Origin: Anaeromonas frigoriresistens
GTDB lineage: Bacteria; Bacillota; Clostridia; Tissierellales; SIT17
Assembly: GCF_016820655.1 (NCBI RefSeq)
Contig: NZ_WSFT01000042.1
Coordinates: 1-61,568 of the forward strand
DNA: 61,568 nucleotides
Direction: 5' to 3'
Shown here: piece after piece, positions 51,871 to 61,424 of the stretch
How the letters are laid out: each line of letters begins with the position of its first letter
Position numbering within the stretch: position 1 is the first letter of the stretch
The notes under the pieces: generated by a model
The model's input: only the letters and a program-made list of their open reading frames with translations
Database searches by the model: none
What the model was told of the DNA's origin: nothing
Made by a program: the position numbers and the translations under genes

Positions 51871-52794
51871 ATGTTAAAAGGACGACATCTTATTGAACCA
51901 AGGGATTTTTCATTAGAGGAACTAGACCAAATATTTTCTCTATCAGAAGAAATTATTAAAGATCAACAAGCCTATTTAGATGTATGCAAAGGTAAATTAT
52001 TAGCATCTCTATTCTATGAACCATCTACAAGAACTAGGTTTAGTTTTGAAGCTGCTATGCTGAGGCTAGGAGGGCAAGTGATAGGGTTTTCTGAAGCTAA
52101 TTCTTCTTCAGTATCAAAGGGAGAAAGTATAGGAGATACTATTAAAACCGTCGGTTGCTATGCTGATATAGCCGTAATGAGACACCCTAAAGAGGGGGCA
52201 CCATTACTTGCATCAAAGAAATCATATATCCCTGTTATAAATGCTGGGGATGGAGGTCATCAACATCCTACCCAAACTCTTACAGATTTACTAACTATAA
52301 AAATTCTTAAAAAAGACTTATCAAATCATACTATTGGACTATGCGGAGACCTCAAATTCGGAAGAACAGTCCATTCTCTAGTAAAAGCAATGAAAAGATA
52401 TCTAAATATCAATTTTGTATTTATCTCACCTGAAGAGCTACAGATTCCCGATTATATTAAAGATGAATTAGAAGAAAATCAATACTATGAAACTGCCAGT
52501 CTAGATGAAGTCATAGATAAGCTAGATATACTTTATATGACCAGAGTACAAAAAGAAAGGTTCTTTAATGAAGAAGATTATCTAAGACTAAAGGATAGCT
52601 ATATCTTAACTAATGATAAATTAAGTGCAGCAAAAGAGGATCTTATAATAATGCATCCCCTACCAAGGGTAAATGAAATATCAGTAGAGGTAGATGAAGA
52701 TCCTAGAGCTGTATATTTTCAGCAAGCCAAATTTGGGATGTTTGTTAGGATGGCTTTAATAATGAAATTATTGGGGGTAGATAAGAATGCTTAA
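51871..52794 (+). CDS. pyrB: Aspartate carbamoyltransferase catalytic subunit
   Basis: The 307-residue enzyme has the carbamoyl phosphate site [13 protein letters not shown] (residues ~48-60) and the aspartate-side [10 protein letters not shown] and [10 protein letters not shown] motifs. It makes carbamoyl aspartate, the first committed step of pyrimidine synthesis, in the cytoplasm. It is paired with the regulatory chain PyrI, whose start overlaps its 3' end by 8 bases. ATG start with AAAGGAGG upstream, under PyrR-type leader control. Confidence 0.97.
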   Translation: MLKGRHLIEPRDFSLEELDQIFSLSEEIIKDQQAYLDVCKGKLLASLFYEPSTRTRFSFEAAMLRLGGQVIGFSEANSSSVSKGESIGDTIKTVGCYADIAVMRHPKEGAPLLASKKSYIPVINAGDGGHQHPTQTLTDLLTIKILKKDLSNHTIGLCGDLKFGRTVHSLVKAMKRYLNINFVFISPEELQIPDYIKDELEENQYYETASLDEVIDKLDILYMTRVQKERFFNEEDYLRLKDSYILTNDKLSAAKEDLIIMHPLPRVNEISVEVDEDPRAVYFQQAKFGMFVRMALIMKLLGVDKNA

Positions 52795-53209
52795 AATAGA
52801 CAGTATTAATAAAGGTATAGTAATTGATCATATCAAGGCTAATTGTGGATATAAGATTTTCAAAGAGCTAGGACTTCATAAGGTAGACTATAGAGTAGCT
52901 CTTATAAGAAATGTTCCCTCCAAGAAATTAGAAAGAAAAGACCTTATTAAAATAGAGAATAAAATAGATTTAGATTTGAATATTCTTGGGATAATGGATC
53001 CGGGGATAACTGTAAATATAGTAGAGGGAGAAGATATAAAAGAAAAAATTAAGCTTTCTTTACCTAAAAGAGTTAATGGAATATTAAATTGTAAAAATCC
53101 TAGATGTGTAACAACAGTAGAGGATATTCAAGATATAGAGTTTATTCTTGTGGATAAAGAAAAGAAAGAATATAAATGTGAGTATTGTGACACTAAAACA
53201 TCCCTATAG
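52787..53209 (+). CDS. pyrI: Aspartate carbamoyltransferase regulatory subunit
   Basis: The 140-residue protein has an N-terminal nucleotide-binding domain beginning [15 protein letters not shown]. The C-terminal zinc domain has four cysteines ([12 protein letters not shown] and CEYCDTK). In enterobacteria this subunit gives CTP/ATP control to PyrB. Its presence in a Gram-positive pyr operon is known for clostridia but not for Bacillus. ATG start overlaps the pyrB stop, showing translational coupling. Confidence 0.95.
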   Translation: MLKIDSINKGIVIDHIKANCGYKIFKELGLHKVDYRVALIRNVPSKKLERKDLIKIENKIDLDLNILGIMDPGITVNIVEGEDIKEKIKLSLPKRVNGILNCKNPRCVTTVEDIQDIEFILVDKEKKEYKCEYCDTKTSL

Positions 53210-53219
53210 AGGTGATATT

Positions 53220-54368
53220 GTGGATTATATAATAAAAAACATTAAAATTGTGGATAAAAGAAAAACCCTTAAAGGAGACCTGTGGATAAAAGATGGGATT
53301 ATAAAAAAGATATCTAATCACATAGATGCTGGGGATAAAAGTGTAATTAATGGCAAGGGATTAACTCTTATGCCTTCATTCATTGATTTACATGTCCATT
53401 TAAGAGATCCAGGATATTTGTATAAAGAAGATCTATATACAGGGCAAAGGGCTGCCTTAAAGGGTGGATTTACACATATTTGTGCCATGGCAAATACTAA
53501 TCCAGTCTGTGACAACAAAAAAACCATGGAATATATTCTTAATAAACATAAGAAGAACAACCATTGTAATCTCACTCAGATTTCTTCAATAACTAAAGGG
53601 CTACAAGGAAAAGAATTAATAGACTTAGAAGAGATGCTAAAATACACTAAATTATTTTCTGATGATGGTGTAAATGTTGATAATGAAGAGTTATTTGAAG
53701 AAGTACTAAAGCTTTCTAAAGAGATGTACTTTACTATCTTAACCCATTGTGAGCCAGAGGCAGAGGTGATTAAAAGGGACTTAGAATTACTAGAGAATAC
53801 AGAAGGAAATCTCCATATATGTCATATAAGTCTAAAGAAAAGTTTAAATTTAATAAAAAAATATAAGGATAAGGGGATAAATTTCACTTGTGAAGTAACA
53901 CCCCATCATCTATTTCATTGGAATGATAAATATAGAGTGAATCCTTCCTTTGGCAAAAAAGAAGATGTGAATGCAATGATAAAAGGGATAAAGGAAGGAT
54001 ATATTGATATAATTGCCACAGATCATGCTCCCCATAGTGAAGAGGATAAACTAAAGGGCTCCCCTGGAATATCAGGGATAGAGGTAGCATTTTCTAAAGT
54101 CTATACAGTATTCAAGGAAAATAATATTTCACTAAACAAATTGAGTGAGATGATGTCTTACAATCCTTCTAGAATATTAGAATTAGAAGAAGCGCTAGTA
54201 GAAGAAGGTAAAAGAGCGGATTTAGTATTAGTAGATTTAAATCAAAGCTACTCAGTTGATTCATCTACTTTTATATCTAAGGGAAAAAATACACCCTTCA
54301 ATGGCAGGAGAGTATGGGGCAAAGTGATGATGACCATAAGAGATGGAGAGATAGTGTATAAGGATTAG
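53220..54368 (+). CDS. pyrC: Dihydroorotase (class I)
   Basis: The 382-residue amidohydrolase has the metal motif DLHVHLRDPG, the later ligands THCEPEAE and HICHISLKKS, and the catalytic Asp in TDHAPHSEEDK. It closes carbamoyl aspartate to dihydroorotate. It is shorter than the ~420-residue usual length of class I enzymes, mainly by compact loops. The start is GTG 53220 with GAGGTGAT upstream; longer readings run into pyrI. Confidence 0.95.
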   Translation: MDYIIKNIKIVDKRKTLKGDLWIKDGIIKKISNHIDAGDKSVINGKGLTLMPSFIDLHVHLRDPGYLYKEDLYTGQRAALKGGFTHICAMANTNPVCDNKKTMEYILNKHKKNNHCNLTQISSITKGLQGKELIDLEEMLKYTKLFSDDGVNVDNEELFEEVLKLSKEMYFTILTHCEPEAEVIKRDLELLENTEGNLHICHISLKKSLNLIKKYKDKGINFTCEVTPHHLFHWNDKYRVNPSFGKKEDVNAMIKGIKEGYIDIIATDHAPHSEEDKLKGSPGISGIEVAFSKVYTVFKENNISLNKLSEMMSYNPSRILELEEALVEEGKRADLVLVDLNQSYSVDSSTFISKGKNTPFNGRRVWGKVMMTIRDGEIVYKD

Positions 54369-54397
54369 TCAGTCATCCTCAAGGGAGCAAGAGCCAA

Positions 54398-54499
54398 AGA
54401 CTCTTCGACAGGTTCACAGGGACAACATGGTATGTCATCCTGAACGTAGTGAAGGATCTTGTCTTTAAGACTCTTCGACAAGCTCAGAGTGACAACATG
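54398..54499. repeat. REP-like repeats inside the pyr operon
   Basis: Two direct copies of AGACTCTTCGACARGYTCA-type sequence (54398-54429 and 54468-54499, both ending GACAACATG) flank an inverted GTCATCCTGAACGTAGTGAA-type element (54434-54459). They are related to the hairpin at 40067-40127. They lie in the pyrC-pyrF gap, so the operon mRNA carries them. Confidence 0.7.
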
Positions 54500-54526
54500 C
54501 CAATTTAAAAAGGGAGTGTGATTATA

Positions 54527-55384
54527 GTGATTATAGATCGTTTATATAGAGAAGCAGTAGAGAAAAGTCCTATATGTGTGGGATTAGACACTAAGTTAGA
54601 GTATTTACCCAAATATCTATTAGAATCGGATAAAAGTATAGAAGAGAAAATATTTGAATTTAATAAACAAATAATAGATAATACCTTTGATTTAGTAGCC
54701 TGCTATAAGGTACAAATTGCTTTTTATGAAAGCTTGGGATTAGAAGGATTAAAAGCTTATTCAAGAACATTAAAGTATATAAAGGAAAAAGGAAAAATTT
54801 CTATAGCTGATATTAAAAGGGGAGATATATCTTCTACGGCCGAAGCCTACGGTAAAGCCCATTTTCAAGGGGATTTTGAGGCGGATTTTATAACAATAAA
54901 TCCTTATATGGGAATAGATTCAGTAAGTCCTTACTTTGAATATATGGATAATGAAGAAAAAGGAATATTCATGCTTATAAGAACATCTAATAAAGGCTCA
55001 GAAGATTTTCAAGAACTTTTGATAGAAGATAAACCAGTGTTTATGAAGGTGGCAGAGAAAGCAAATAAATGGGGTAAAAGCTTTATAGGAAAAGAAGGAT
55101 TTAGTTCCTTAGGGGGAGTGGTAGGATTAACTTACCCTGAAGAGTTCTTACAAATTAAGAATAATAACCCTAATACCTTTTTTTTAATCCCTGGGTATGG
55201 TGCTCAAGGGGGTAAGGGAGAGGATATAAAAGAAATATTCAAGGATGGCATCTGTGGAGTAATAAATTCCTCAAGAGGAATTATTACAGCTCATAAGGGA
55301 AAAACAGAAGATAAAAGCTTTGTAAATTTCATAAGACAAAATACCCTAAATATGAAGGAGGACATTGAAAATTGGCAAAGATAA
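54527..55384 (+). CDS. pyrF: Orotidine 5'-phosphate decarboxylase
   Basis: The 285-residue enzyme belongs to the long (type 2) PyrF group. It has ICVGLDTKLEYLPKYL at the start, the catalytic IADIKRGDISSTAEAY, and PGYGAQGGKGEDIKE and VINSSRGIITAHK at the phosphate site. It makes UMP from OMP. GTG 54527 is chosen (AGGGAG 10 bases upstream); GTG 54518 is too close to the ribosome binding site. Its 3' end overlaps pyrK by 13 bases. Confidence 0.95.
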   Translation: MIIDRLYREAVEKSPICVGLDTKLEYLPKYLLESDKSIEEKIFEFNKQIIDNTFDLVACYKVQIAFYESLGLEGLKAYSRTLKYIKEKGKISIADIKRGDISSTAEAYGKAHFQGDFEADFITINPYMGIDSVSPYFEYMDNEEKGIFMLIRTSNKGSEDFQELLIEDKPVFMKVAEKANKWGKSFIGKEGFSSLGGVVGLTYPEEFLQIKNNNPNTFFLIPGYGAQGGKGEDIKEIFKDGICGVINSSRGIITAHKGKTEDKSFVNFIRQNTLNMKEDIENWQR

Positions 55385-56070
55385 TATGCAATGAAAAATT
55401 ATCTGAAGATATGTTCCTTATCACTATAGAAGGAGATTTTCCTGGAGAAATGGGACAGTTTTATATGATAAGAGGTTGGGAAGATTATCCATTATTATCG
55501 AGACCTCTAAGTATCCATGAAATAAATGATGGAAGCATAAGTTTTATATATAAGGTCTTAGGGGAAGGAACTTTAAGGCTTAGTAAATTGCAAAAGGATG
55601 ATAATATTACTCTCCATGGGCCCTATGGTAATGGGTTCCCTAAAGCAGAAGGTAGAGTAGCCTTGGTAGGAGGTGGAATGGGAATAGCTCCTCTGTTATA
55701 TACAGCTAAGAAACTCCATAAAACAGTTGATATTTTAGATATATATATGGGATTTAGAGATGAAGCTCTATTAGTAGATAAATATAAACAATATGCTGAT
55801 GAGTCCTATATTAGCATAGGATCTAACATTACTGACCAATTAGATATAAGTAAGTATGATTATATTCTCACCTGTGGCCCAGAACCAATGATAAAAAGGA
55901 TAGTAGAGATGAAAGAGGATAATCACACAAAGATATATGTATCTATGGAGAAACATATGGCTTGTGGAATAGGAGCTTGTCTTGTATGTAGTTGTGAGAG
56001 TAAAAATGGAATGACTAGAGTATGTAAGGATGGTCCAGTATATTTAGGGGAGGAGATTTTCTATGAGTAA
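55372..56070 (+). CDS. pyrK: Dihydroorotate dehydrogenase electron-transfer subunit
   Basis: The 232-residue protein has an FAD/NAD-binding region ([11 protein letters not shown], then [12 protein letters not shown]) and a C-terminal [2Fe-2S] site, [13 protein letters not shown] with a fourth Cys in [10 protein letters not shown]. It passes electrons from PyrD to NAD. TTG start with AAGGAGG upstream; it overlaps pyrF and pyrD at its ends, so the genes are translationally coupled. Confidence 0.95.
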   Translation: MAKIICNEKLSEDMFLITIEGDFPGEMGQFYMIRGWEDYPLLSRPLSIHEINDGSISFIYKVLGEGTLRLSKLQKDDNITLHGPYGNGFPKAEGRVALVGGGMGIAPLLYTAKKLHKTVDILDIYMGFRDEALLVDKYKQYADESYISIGSNITDQLDISKYDYILTCGPEPMIKRIVEMKEDNHTKIYVSMEKHMACGIGACLVCSCESKNGMTRVCKDGPVYLGEEIFYE

Positions 56071-56965
56071 TACCAAGGTAAATTTCGGATCAGTAGAATT
56101 TAAAAACCCAGTTATAACGGCCTCAGGAACCTTTGGATTTGGAAGAGAATATAATGAAATTTTTGATATAAGCTCTTTAGGAGGAATATCAACTAAAGGA
56201 CTTACATTAAATAAAAGAAAAGGGAATAAGGGCATGAGGGTATGGGAAACTCCTTCTGGAATGATGAATAGTGTAGGATTAGAAAATCCAGGAGTAGAGG
56301 ACTTTATAAATAAAGAGGTGCCATTTTTGCAAGATCTAAATACAAATATAATTGCAAATATAGGAGGCTCTACCTTAGATGAATATATAGAGGCAGTTGA
56401 GAGAATATCAAAAGAAAAAGTAGATATGATTGAACTGAATATATCCTGTCCAAATGTAAAAGAAGGTGGTATGGCCTTCGGAATAAAGACTGATACTGCT
56501 AGGAATATAGTAAGAGAAATCAGAAAGGTGACCAACCTACCATTGATTATAAAACTATCTCCTAATGCAGAGGATATAGTAGCTATTGCAAAGGCTTGTG
56601 AAGAAGAGGGAGCAGATGGCATATCTTTAGTAAATACCTTTAAAGGGTTAGCAATAGACATAGATAAAAGAAGACCAGTATTTGATAATGTATATGCAGG
56701 ATTATCAGGACCAGCTATAAAACCTATGGCTCTACGAATGGTGAATGAAGTCTACAAACAAGTATCGATTCCTATCATGGGAATGGGAGGAATAATGAAT
56801 TGGAAAGATGCCATAGAGTTTATGATGGCAGGTTCTACATGTATTCAAGTAGGTACAGCTAATTTTATAAATCCAAAAGTATCCCTAGAAATAGTTAAAG
56901 GAATAGAAAATTTTATGGATAGAGAGAATATTAAATCTTTAGAAGAAATTATAGGAATAATATAA
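56063..56965 (+). CDS. pyrD: Dihydroorotate dehydrogenase, catalytic subunit (class 1B)
   Basis: The 300-residue flavoprotein has [13 protein letters not shown] at the substrate site, the catalytic cysteine in [16 protein letters not shown] (replacing Ser of class 2) and [18 protein letters not shown] at the FMN site. With PyrK it oxidises dihydroorotate with NAD, as is usual in anaerobes. ATG start with GGGGAGGAG upstream. Confidence 0.95.
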   Translation: MSNTKVNFGSVEFKNPVITASGTFGFGREYNEIFDISSLGGISTKGLTLNKRKGNKGMRVWETPSGMMNSVGLENPGVEDFINKEVPFLQDLNTNIIANIGGSTLDEYIEAVERISKEKVDMIELNISCPNVKEGGMAFGIKTDTARNIVREIRKVTNLPLIIKLSPNAEDIVAIAKACEEEGADGISLVNTFKGLAIDIDKRRPVFDNVYAGLSGPAIKPMALRMVNEVYKQVSIPIMGMGGIMNWKDAIEFMMAGSTCIQVGTANFINPKVSLEIVKGIENFMDRENIKSLEEIIGII

Positions 56966-56978
56966 GGAGGAATAGATA

Positions 56979-57545
56979 ATGAAAAGTATTATTGATATAT
57001 TAAAAGACACAGAAGCTTTATTAGAGGGACACTTTCTTTTATCATCTGGAAAGCATAGTAAGGAGTATGTGCAATGTGCTAAAGTATTAAGTCATCCTCA
57101 ATACGCAGAACAAGTATTAAATCCTGTAGTAGATAAAGTAAAGAGTTTAGATATAGATATATTAGTTGGTCCTGCCATGGGAGGAATAATTGTAGCCTAT
57201 GAAATGGGAAGGCAATTAGAAAAACAAGCTATATTTACAGAAAGAAAAGATAATGAAATGACTTTAAGGAGAGGTTTTCAAATAGAAAAGGGACAACGAG
57301 TACTTATCACCGAGGATGTGGTAACCACGGGAAAATCTACTATGGAAACTAAGAAAGTAATAGAAAGTCTTGGAGGAATTGTAATAGGGGTAGCCTCTAT
57401 AGTTGACAGAACTGGAGGAAAATCAGAATTAGATATACCTTTATATAGTGCCATAAGTCTTCAAATAGATACCTATGATAATGAAAATTGTCCTATGTGT
57501 AAAGAGGGTAAAGAAGCAGTTAAGCCAGGAAGTAGAAAATTATAA
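56979..57545 (+). CDS. pyrE: Orotate phosphoribosyltransferase
   Basis: The 188-residue enzyme has HFLLSSGKHSKEYVQCAKVL at the orotate site and the PRPP loop VLITEDVVTTGKSTMETKKV. A C-terminal CPMCKEGKEAVKPGSRKL tail is common in this clostridial branch. It joins orotate to PRPP. ATG start with AAGGAGG upstream. Last gene of the operon. Confidence 0.95.
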   Translation: MKSIIDILKDTEALLEGHFLLSSGKHSKEYVQCAKVLSHPQYAEQVLNPVVDKVKSLDIDILVGPAMGGIIVAYEMGRQLEKQAIFTERKDNEMTLRRGFQIEKGQRVLITEDVVTTGKSTMETKKVIESLGGIVIGVASIVDRTGGKSELDIPLYSAISLQIDTYDNENCPMCKEGKEAVKPGSRKL

Positions 57546-57553
57546 AAATAAAA

Positions 57554-57580
57554 AGGAAGGGTAATTCAATTACCCTTCCT
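57554..57580. terminator. Bidirectional terminator after the pyr operon
   Basis: AGGAAGGGTAATT (57554-57566) pairs with AATTACCCTTCCT (57568-57580), over the stop of the convergent YitT gene. Confidence 0.8.
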
Positions 57581-58439
57581 AAAATACTGGTTTATTAAAT
57601 CCACTACCGTGTATCTCTGCCGTATCCATAACTGTCATAAATGCATCTGGATCAATATCTGATACTACGTTTTTAACTACTGCTAATTGTCTAGTAGAAA
57701 TAACACAATATATTACCTTTTGTTTTCTACGGGAATATCCTCCTTCACCTTCTAAGAAAGTGATACCTCTTTGAACTTTTTCCATTAATGCTGAGGAAAG
57801 CTCTTCAGAGTGATCAGTCACAATTAGTACAAGTTTTTTGGTATCTAAACCAATCATTATCTTATTCATTACCACAGTAGAAATAAACATACTTATCAAG
57901 GTATATATTGCTAATGTATAATCATTTATAGTAGCACCTATCAATACTATGATTACATTCATAACGAATAAAATAGTAGATATACCAATCTCGAATCTTT
58001 TCTTAATAATAACCGATACTATATCCGTACCTCCAGTAGAAGCTCTGACTCTGAATATAAGTCCTGAAGCAAAGCCCAAAAAAATACCGCCGTAGATAGA
58101 AGAAGCTAAAATATCTTTAATCCAAATTCTTTCACTGAGAGCTCCAGTAAGAACAAGAAAAAATGATAATGAAACCATTCCTACTATACTTACAAAAGCA
58201 AATCTCCTATCTATCTCTTTAATACCAAATATAAATATAGGTATATTTAATAATAATACAAAAATCCCTGTTGGTAATTTTGTTAGGTATTGAAGTATGA
58301 TTGCAAGTCCTGATACTCCTCCTGCTAAAAGATTATGAGGAATAATAAAAGCATTTATACCCACTGCCATTATAAATGTTCCGATCAATATTATAATAGA
58401 ACTCTTTAACCACTCAACCTTAAGTAACATCTTAGCCAC
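57579..58439 (-). CDS. YitT family membrane protein (DUF161/DUF2179)
   Basis: The 286-residue protein has five to six membrane segments (GTFIMAVGINAFIIPHNLLA, then GGVSGLAIIL). The C-terminal cytoplasmic DUF2179 domain begins KLVLIVTDHSEELSSALM and includes REITFLEGEGGYSRR-like GITFLEGEGGYSRRKQKVIY. Function is unknown; some relatives are linked to ion or metabolite transport. GTG 58439 is chosen since AGGAGG lies 8 bases upstream; GTG 58448 overlaps that site. Confidence 0.88.
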   Translation of the reverse strand: MAKMLLKVEWLKSSIIILIGTFIMAVGINAFIIPHNLLAGGVSGLAIILQYLTKLPTGIFVLLLNIPIFIFGIKEIDRRFAFVSIVGMVSLSFFLVLTGALSERIWIKDILASSIYGGIFLGFASGLIFRVRASTGGTDIVSVIIKKRFEIGISTILFVMNVIIVLIGATINDYTLAIYTLISMFISTVVMNKIMIGLDTKKLVLIVTDHSEELSSALMEKVQRGITFLEGEGGYSRRKQKVIYCVISTRQLAVVKNVVSDIDPDAFMTVMDTAEIHGSGFNKPVF

Positions 58440-58536
58440 CTTATCCACCTCCTAAATTAATTCACTCATACTATAATAAAGGAAAAGATATTATAATACA
58501 ATAGAATTAACACAAATCTAATATGGTAGAATATTC

Positions 58537-59847
58537 TTAATTAAACAACAAATCATTCTCATCTTCCCCAGTTAGTCTAGCTAATTTTTCAATCTTGTTA
58601 TTTATATATTGTTTATCTAAATTTTCTAACTCTGTCTTATTAAAACCTCTTACTAGATATTTCGCAAATCTCCATATTTTTTTATCTATTTTAATATTAC
58701 TTTCAACTAGTAAACATAAGCCTTCTATTAATGCACTAAGAATAGATGCATCCCCATCTCCATAATATCTTATTTGATAAAATGAAAGGTATAATAACTC
58801 ATCAAAATCTGAATATTTCATAGTCAATCTTAATATATCATCCTTATCATGATAATATGTTGTATCAATGTATGATAGGGAAATATGAGATAAAATAAGG
58901 CTAAGTCTTTTTATACAATGAACAGTAGTATTTGGATCATTTATACCAGGGGATATGGCTCTTAAAGCCACTTCAACTAGTTTTTGGATACCAAACTCTA
59001 TATCTTGAACCATGGACTGATGTCTTCCTATAGTGACTTGATTAATTATGGAGTCAGTATCTTCCATAGCTTTATTAGTATAAACTGTAAGGATATGACT
59101 TCCTTTTAAAATGAATTCTCCAATTTTCTTCTCCATTTTTATAGATATATTCAATTCATTGGCTATTCTTACTAAGGATTGAGAGTCAATTAATTGGATA
59201 TATCCTGTAGTTGGAGCTAATACTTGTATTTTTATATTTCCATCATTCATTTTATGTAATTTTTCATATCTAATACTTTCATCATTAATTACTTCTGCAT
59301 CTAATTTTTTAATTAAAGCAATTGATTCTTGAGATATATTATATATTAATTTATTCACTTGCATATAAGTAGCTACATGATGAATAAAAAGAATAAAAGA
59401 TGCTACAGAAAATATGGAGATAATAACCCCCATTAATCCAGAAAGCACTAAACCATTTTCTTTATTTTCATTAAGGAATAGAAGACTAATAATAAGATAA
59501 ATGAAAGTTCCAATAAAAATTCCAAGAATTCTTAAAGTAGCTTTTTTATTCAGAAAATCCTGTAGAGTTCGAGGAGAATATTGGGATGAATATGTACTTA
59601 ATACTACCATTATTGTAGAAAATGAAACGGTCATCATAGTTATAGTAGCTGCAGCTAAGGCAGAAAGTATAGTTTTAGCCAAATCAAAATCAGTTAATAA
59701 TATATCTGGTATATAGATTTGTATTAGTTCAGAAGGAAAAGTATCTATTAAAATAATAAGTAGAGAGAATATAAAAGCTATGATTCCATATAATACCGGT
59801 ATAAACCATATTTTAGATTTAAGTTTAAGTATCCATCTATTTATCAT
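58537..59847 (-). CDS. DUF2254 family membrane protein
   Basis: The 436-residue protein has four N-terminal membrane segments (about residues 15-165) with TMMTVSFSTIMVVLSTYSSQ and YSPRTLQDFL, the DUF2254 signature. A cytoplasmic part follows with VLAPTTGYIQLID, DIEFGIQKLVEVALRAISPG and NDPNTTVHC. Function unknown. ATG 59847 with GGAGGT upstream. A terminator hairpin in its own leader suggests attenuation control. Confidence 0.88.
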   Translation of the reverse strand: MINRWILKLKSKIWFIPVLYGIIAFIFSLLIILIDTFPSELIQIYIPDILLTDFDLAKTILSALAAATITMMTVSFSTIMVVLSTYSSQYSPRTLQDFLNKKATLRILGIFIGTFIYLIISLLFLNENKENGLVLSGLMGVIISIFSVASFILFIHHVATYMQVNKLIYNISQESIALIKKLDAEVINDESIRYEKLHKMNDGNIKIQVLAPTTGYIQLIDSQSLVRIANELNISIKMEKKIGEFILKGSHILTVYTNKAMEDTDSIINQVTIGRHQSMVQDIEFGIQKLVEVALRAISPGINDPNTTVHCIKRLSLILSHISLSYIDTTYYHDKDDILRLTMKYSDFDELLYLSFYQIRYYGDGDASILSALIEGLCLLVESNIKIDKKIWRFAKYLVRGFNKTELENLDKQYINNKIEKLARLTGEDENDLLFN

Positions 59848-59879
59848 ATGTACCTCCAAAATTAAATTTAGAATAGAAA

Positions 59880-59915
59880 AAGAGAGTAGGTCTATGGGGG
59901 AGTTCCTACTCTCTT
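59880..59915 (-). terminator. Terminator hairpin in the leader of the DUF2254 gene
   Basis: AAGAGAGTAGG pairs with CCTACTCTCTT (59880-59890 with 59905-59915). On the minus strand it is followed by TTTTTCTATTCT and then the DUF2254 ribosome binding site. A likely minus-strand promoter (TATACT read from 59952-59957 region) lies upstream, so the hairpin sits inside the leader of one gene. Riboregulated attenuation is possible. Confidence 0.6.
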
Positions 59916-60094
59916 TCTACCATTAAAGGGGCTTTGCATGGGGTTATTAATAGTATACCCGTTGTAAAAAAAATAAAACAAAAAACAAAAAAATAAATTT
60001 TTAGAAAAATTAGAATTTTAATCTGTAAATCCATTTACTACATTAGAAAAATATGTTAAAATTTAATTAAGTATTAAAGGAAAAGGTGGGAAAT

Positions 60095-61423
60095 ATGGAA
60101 GAGTATATTACTAGAGGTCAAAATTTAAAAGTTTTAAGAAAGAAATTAGGATTAAAGCAATATGAGATTACTGGTGGAGAGATCACTAGAAATTTAATAA
60201 GTCTTATTGAACATGATAAAACACCACTACATGAAGGAGTAGCTAGGTTAATATCAGAAAATATAAACAAAATTTCAGATGAAAGAAATATGGATATAGT
60301 TGTCTTTCCAGAGGATTTAATGAATCCTGTTCGTTTAAAGGCAAAAAGCTTAGCAGATGAATATATTTCAAAACTTAAAATATATCTAGAAGATCCAGAA
60401 AAAGAGATAGATAAAAAACTACTTGAAGATATGGAGTTCTTCTTACAAAACTGGAATCTACCAGATAAAAAATCAAAAGCCTATGAGATGTTAGGGGATA
60501 TATATGAAAAAAGAAATGATTTTGAGAAGATGTATATTTACCTAACAAAGGCATTGGAGAATTACTTTTTAAAACCTTACAATAAAGATATTAACAAACT
60601 TATATTAAAGTTGTCTTTTGCATGTATGCACACAAAAAGATACGAAGAATCAATAAACCTTACTAATTTAGCCCTATCTTATGAGGATACAGTGGAAAAA
60701 TACGGGAGTAAAGTATATTATAATAGATCTGTAATATTTAATAGAATGAAAAATTATGATAAAGCATTAGTGGATTTGGAAAAGTGTAGAGTACTACTAA
60801 CATCAAAAAACAAGTTAGACGAAGATGAGAAAGTTAGACTTAAAAGGTTAATAATAGTAGAAGGAAATTGTTATAAAAATAAAAAAGAGTATTTAAAAGC
60901 TATAGAAGTTTATCAAAAAATGTATAACATGACCGAGGAAATTCAATCTGTAGGTGAAAAATGTGCTGCTACAATGAATATTGCTGAGACGTATGAAATT
61001 ATGGATAATAAAGAAAAGGTACGAGAATATATATTAAAATCGGAAGAATTATTAGATGAAATTGCAGAAGATAGCTTTTATAAAACTCGAATATATCAAG
61101 ATTTAGCAGAAAGATATAAATATTTAAAAGATGAAGAGAAAACTAAGCATTACTATGAGAGAGCATTAAATAATTTTGATCCTAAAAAAGAAAAAGAGGG
61201 AATAAACAATTTATTGTTAGACTTTATTAATTTCTATAGAGAAACTAATAGCACTGAAGATATTAGTACTTTAATTAGTAATATTGAAGAAATGGTAGAA
61301 CATATAAATGTAGATTTAAATATTAGGCTATTACTTAATTATTTATTATTTAATATAGAAAATAATAGAGTAGTAGATAGTATGAATATAATCAACAAGT
61401 TATTAAATAAGGGGGAAAATTAA
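60095..61423 (+). CDS. XRE-family regulator with TPR repeats (RRNPP-like), second copy type
   Basis: The 442-residue protein has an N-terminal XRE domain (LKVLRKKLGLKQYEITGGEI then TRNLISLIEHDKTPLHEG, residues ~8-45). A helical TPR array fills the rest (KAYEMLGDIYEKRNDFEKMY, SINLTNLALSYED, ALVDLEKCRVLL, AIEVYQKMYNMTEE, KTRIYQDLAERYKYL). The layout is the same as that of the regulator at 19868-21178, but the sequences are clearly different. The start ATG 60095 has AAAGGTGGG upstream. A promoter-like TTTACT, 17 bp, TAAAAT precedes it. A peptide precursor gene follows after 1 nt. Role as its receptor is inferred. Confidence 0.85.
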   Translation: MEEYITRGQNLKVLRKKLGLKQYEITGGEITRNLISLIEHDKTPLHEGVARLISENINKISDERNMDIVVFPEDLMNPVRLKAKSLADEYISKLKIYLEDPEKEIDKKLLEDMEFFLQNWNLPDKKSKAYEMLGDIYEKRNDFEKMYIYLTKALENYFLKPYNKDINKLILKLSFACMHTKRYEESINLTNLALSYEDTVEKYGSKVYYNRSVIFNRMKNYDKALVDLEKCRVLLTSKNKLDEDEKVRLKRLIIVEGNCYKNKKEYLKAIEVYQKMYNMTEEIQSVGEKCAATMNIAETYEIMDNKEKVREYILKSEELLDEIAEDSFYKTRIYQDLAERYKYLKDEEKTKHYYERALNNFDPKKEKEGINNLLLDFINFYRETNSTEDISTLISNIEEMVEHINVDLNIRLLLNYLLFNIENNRVVDSMNIINKLLNKGEN

Positions 61424-61424
61424 A

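Noticed and set aside
59880-60000. Riboswitch of a known class (cyclic di-GMP, fluoride, sodium) before the DUF2254 gene
   Set aside because: GCAAAGCCCC looks familiar, but the rest of any consensus is missing; kept only as an unnamed attenuator candidate.
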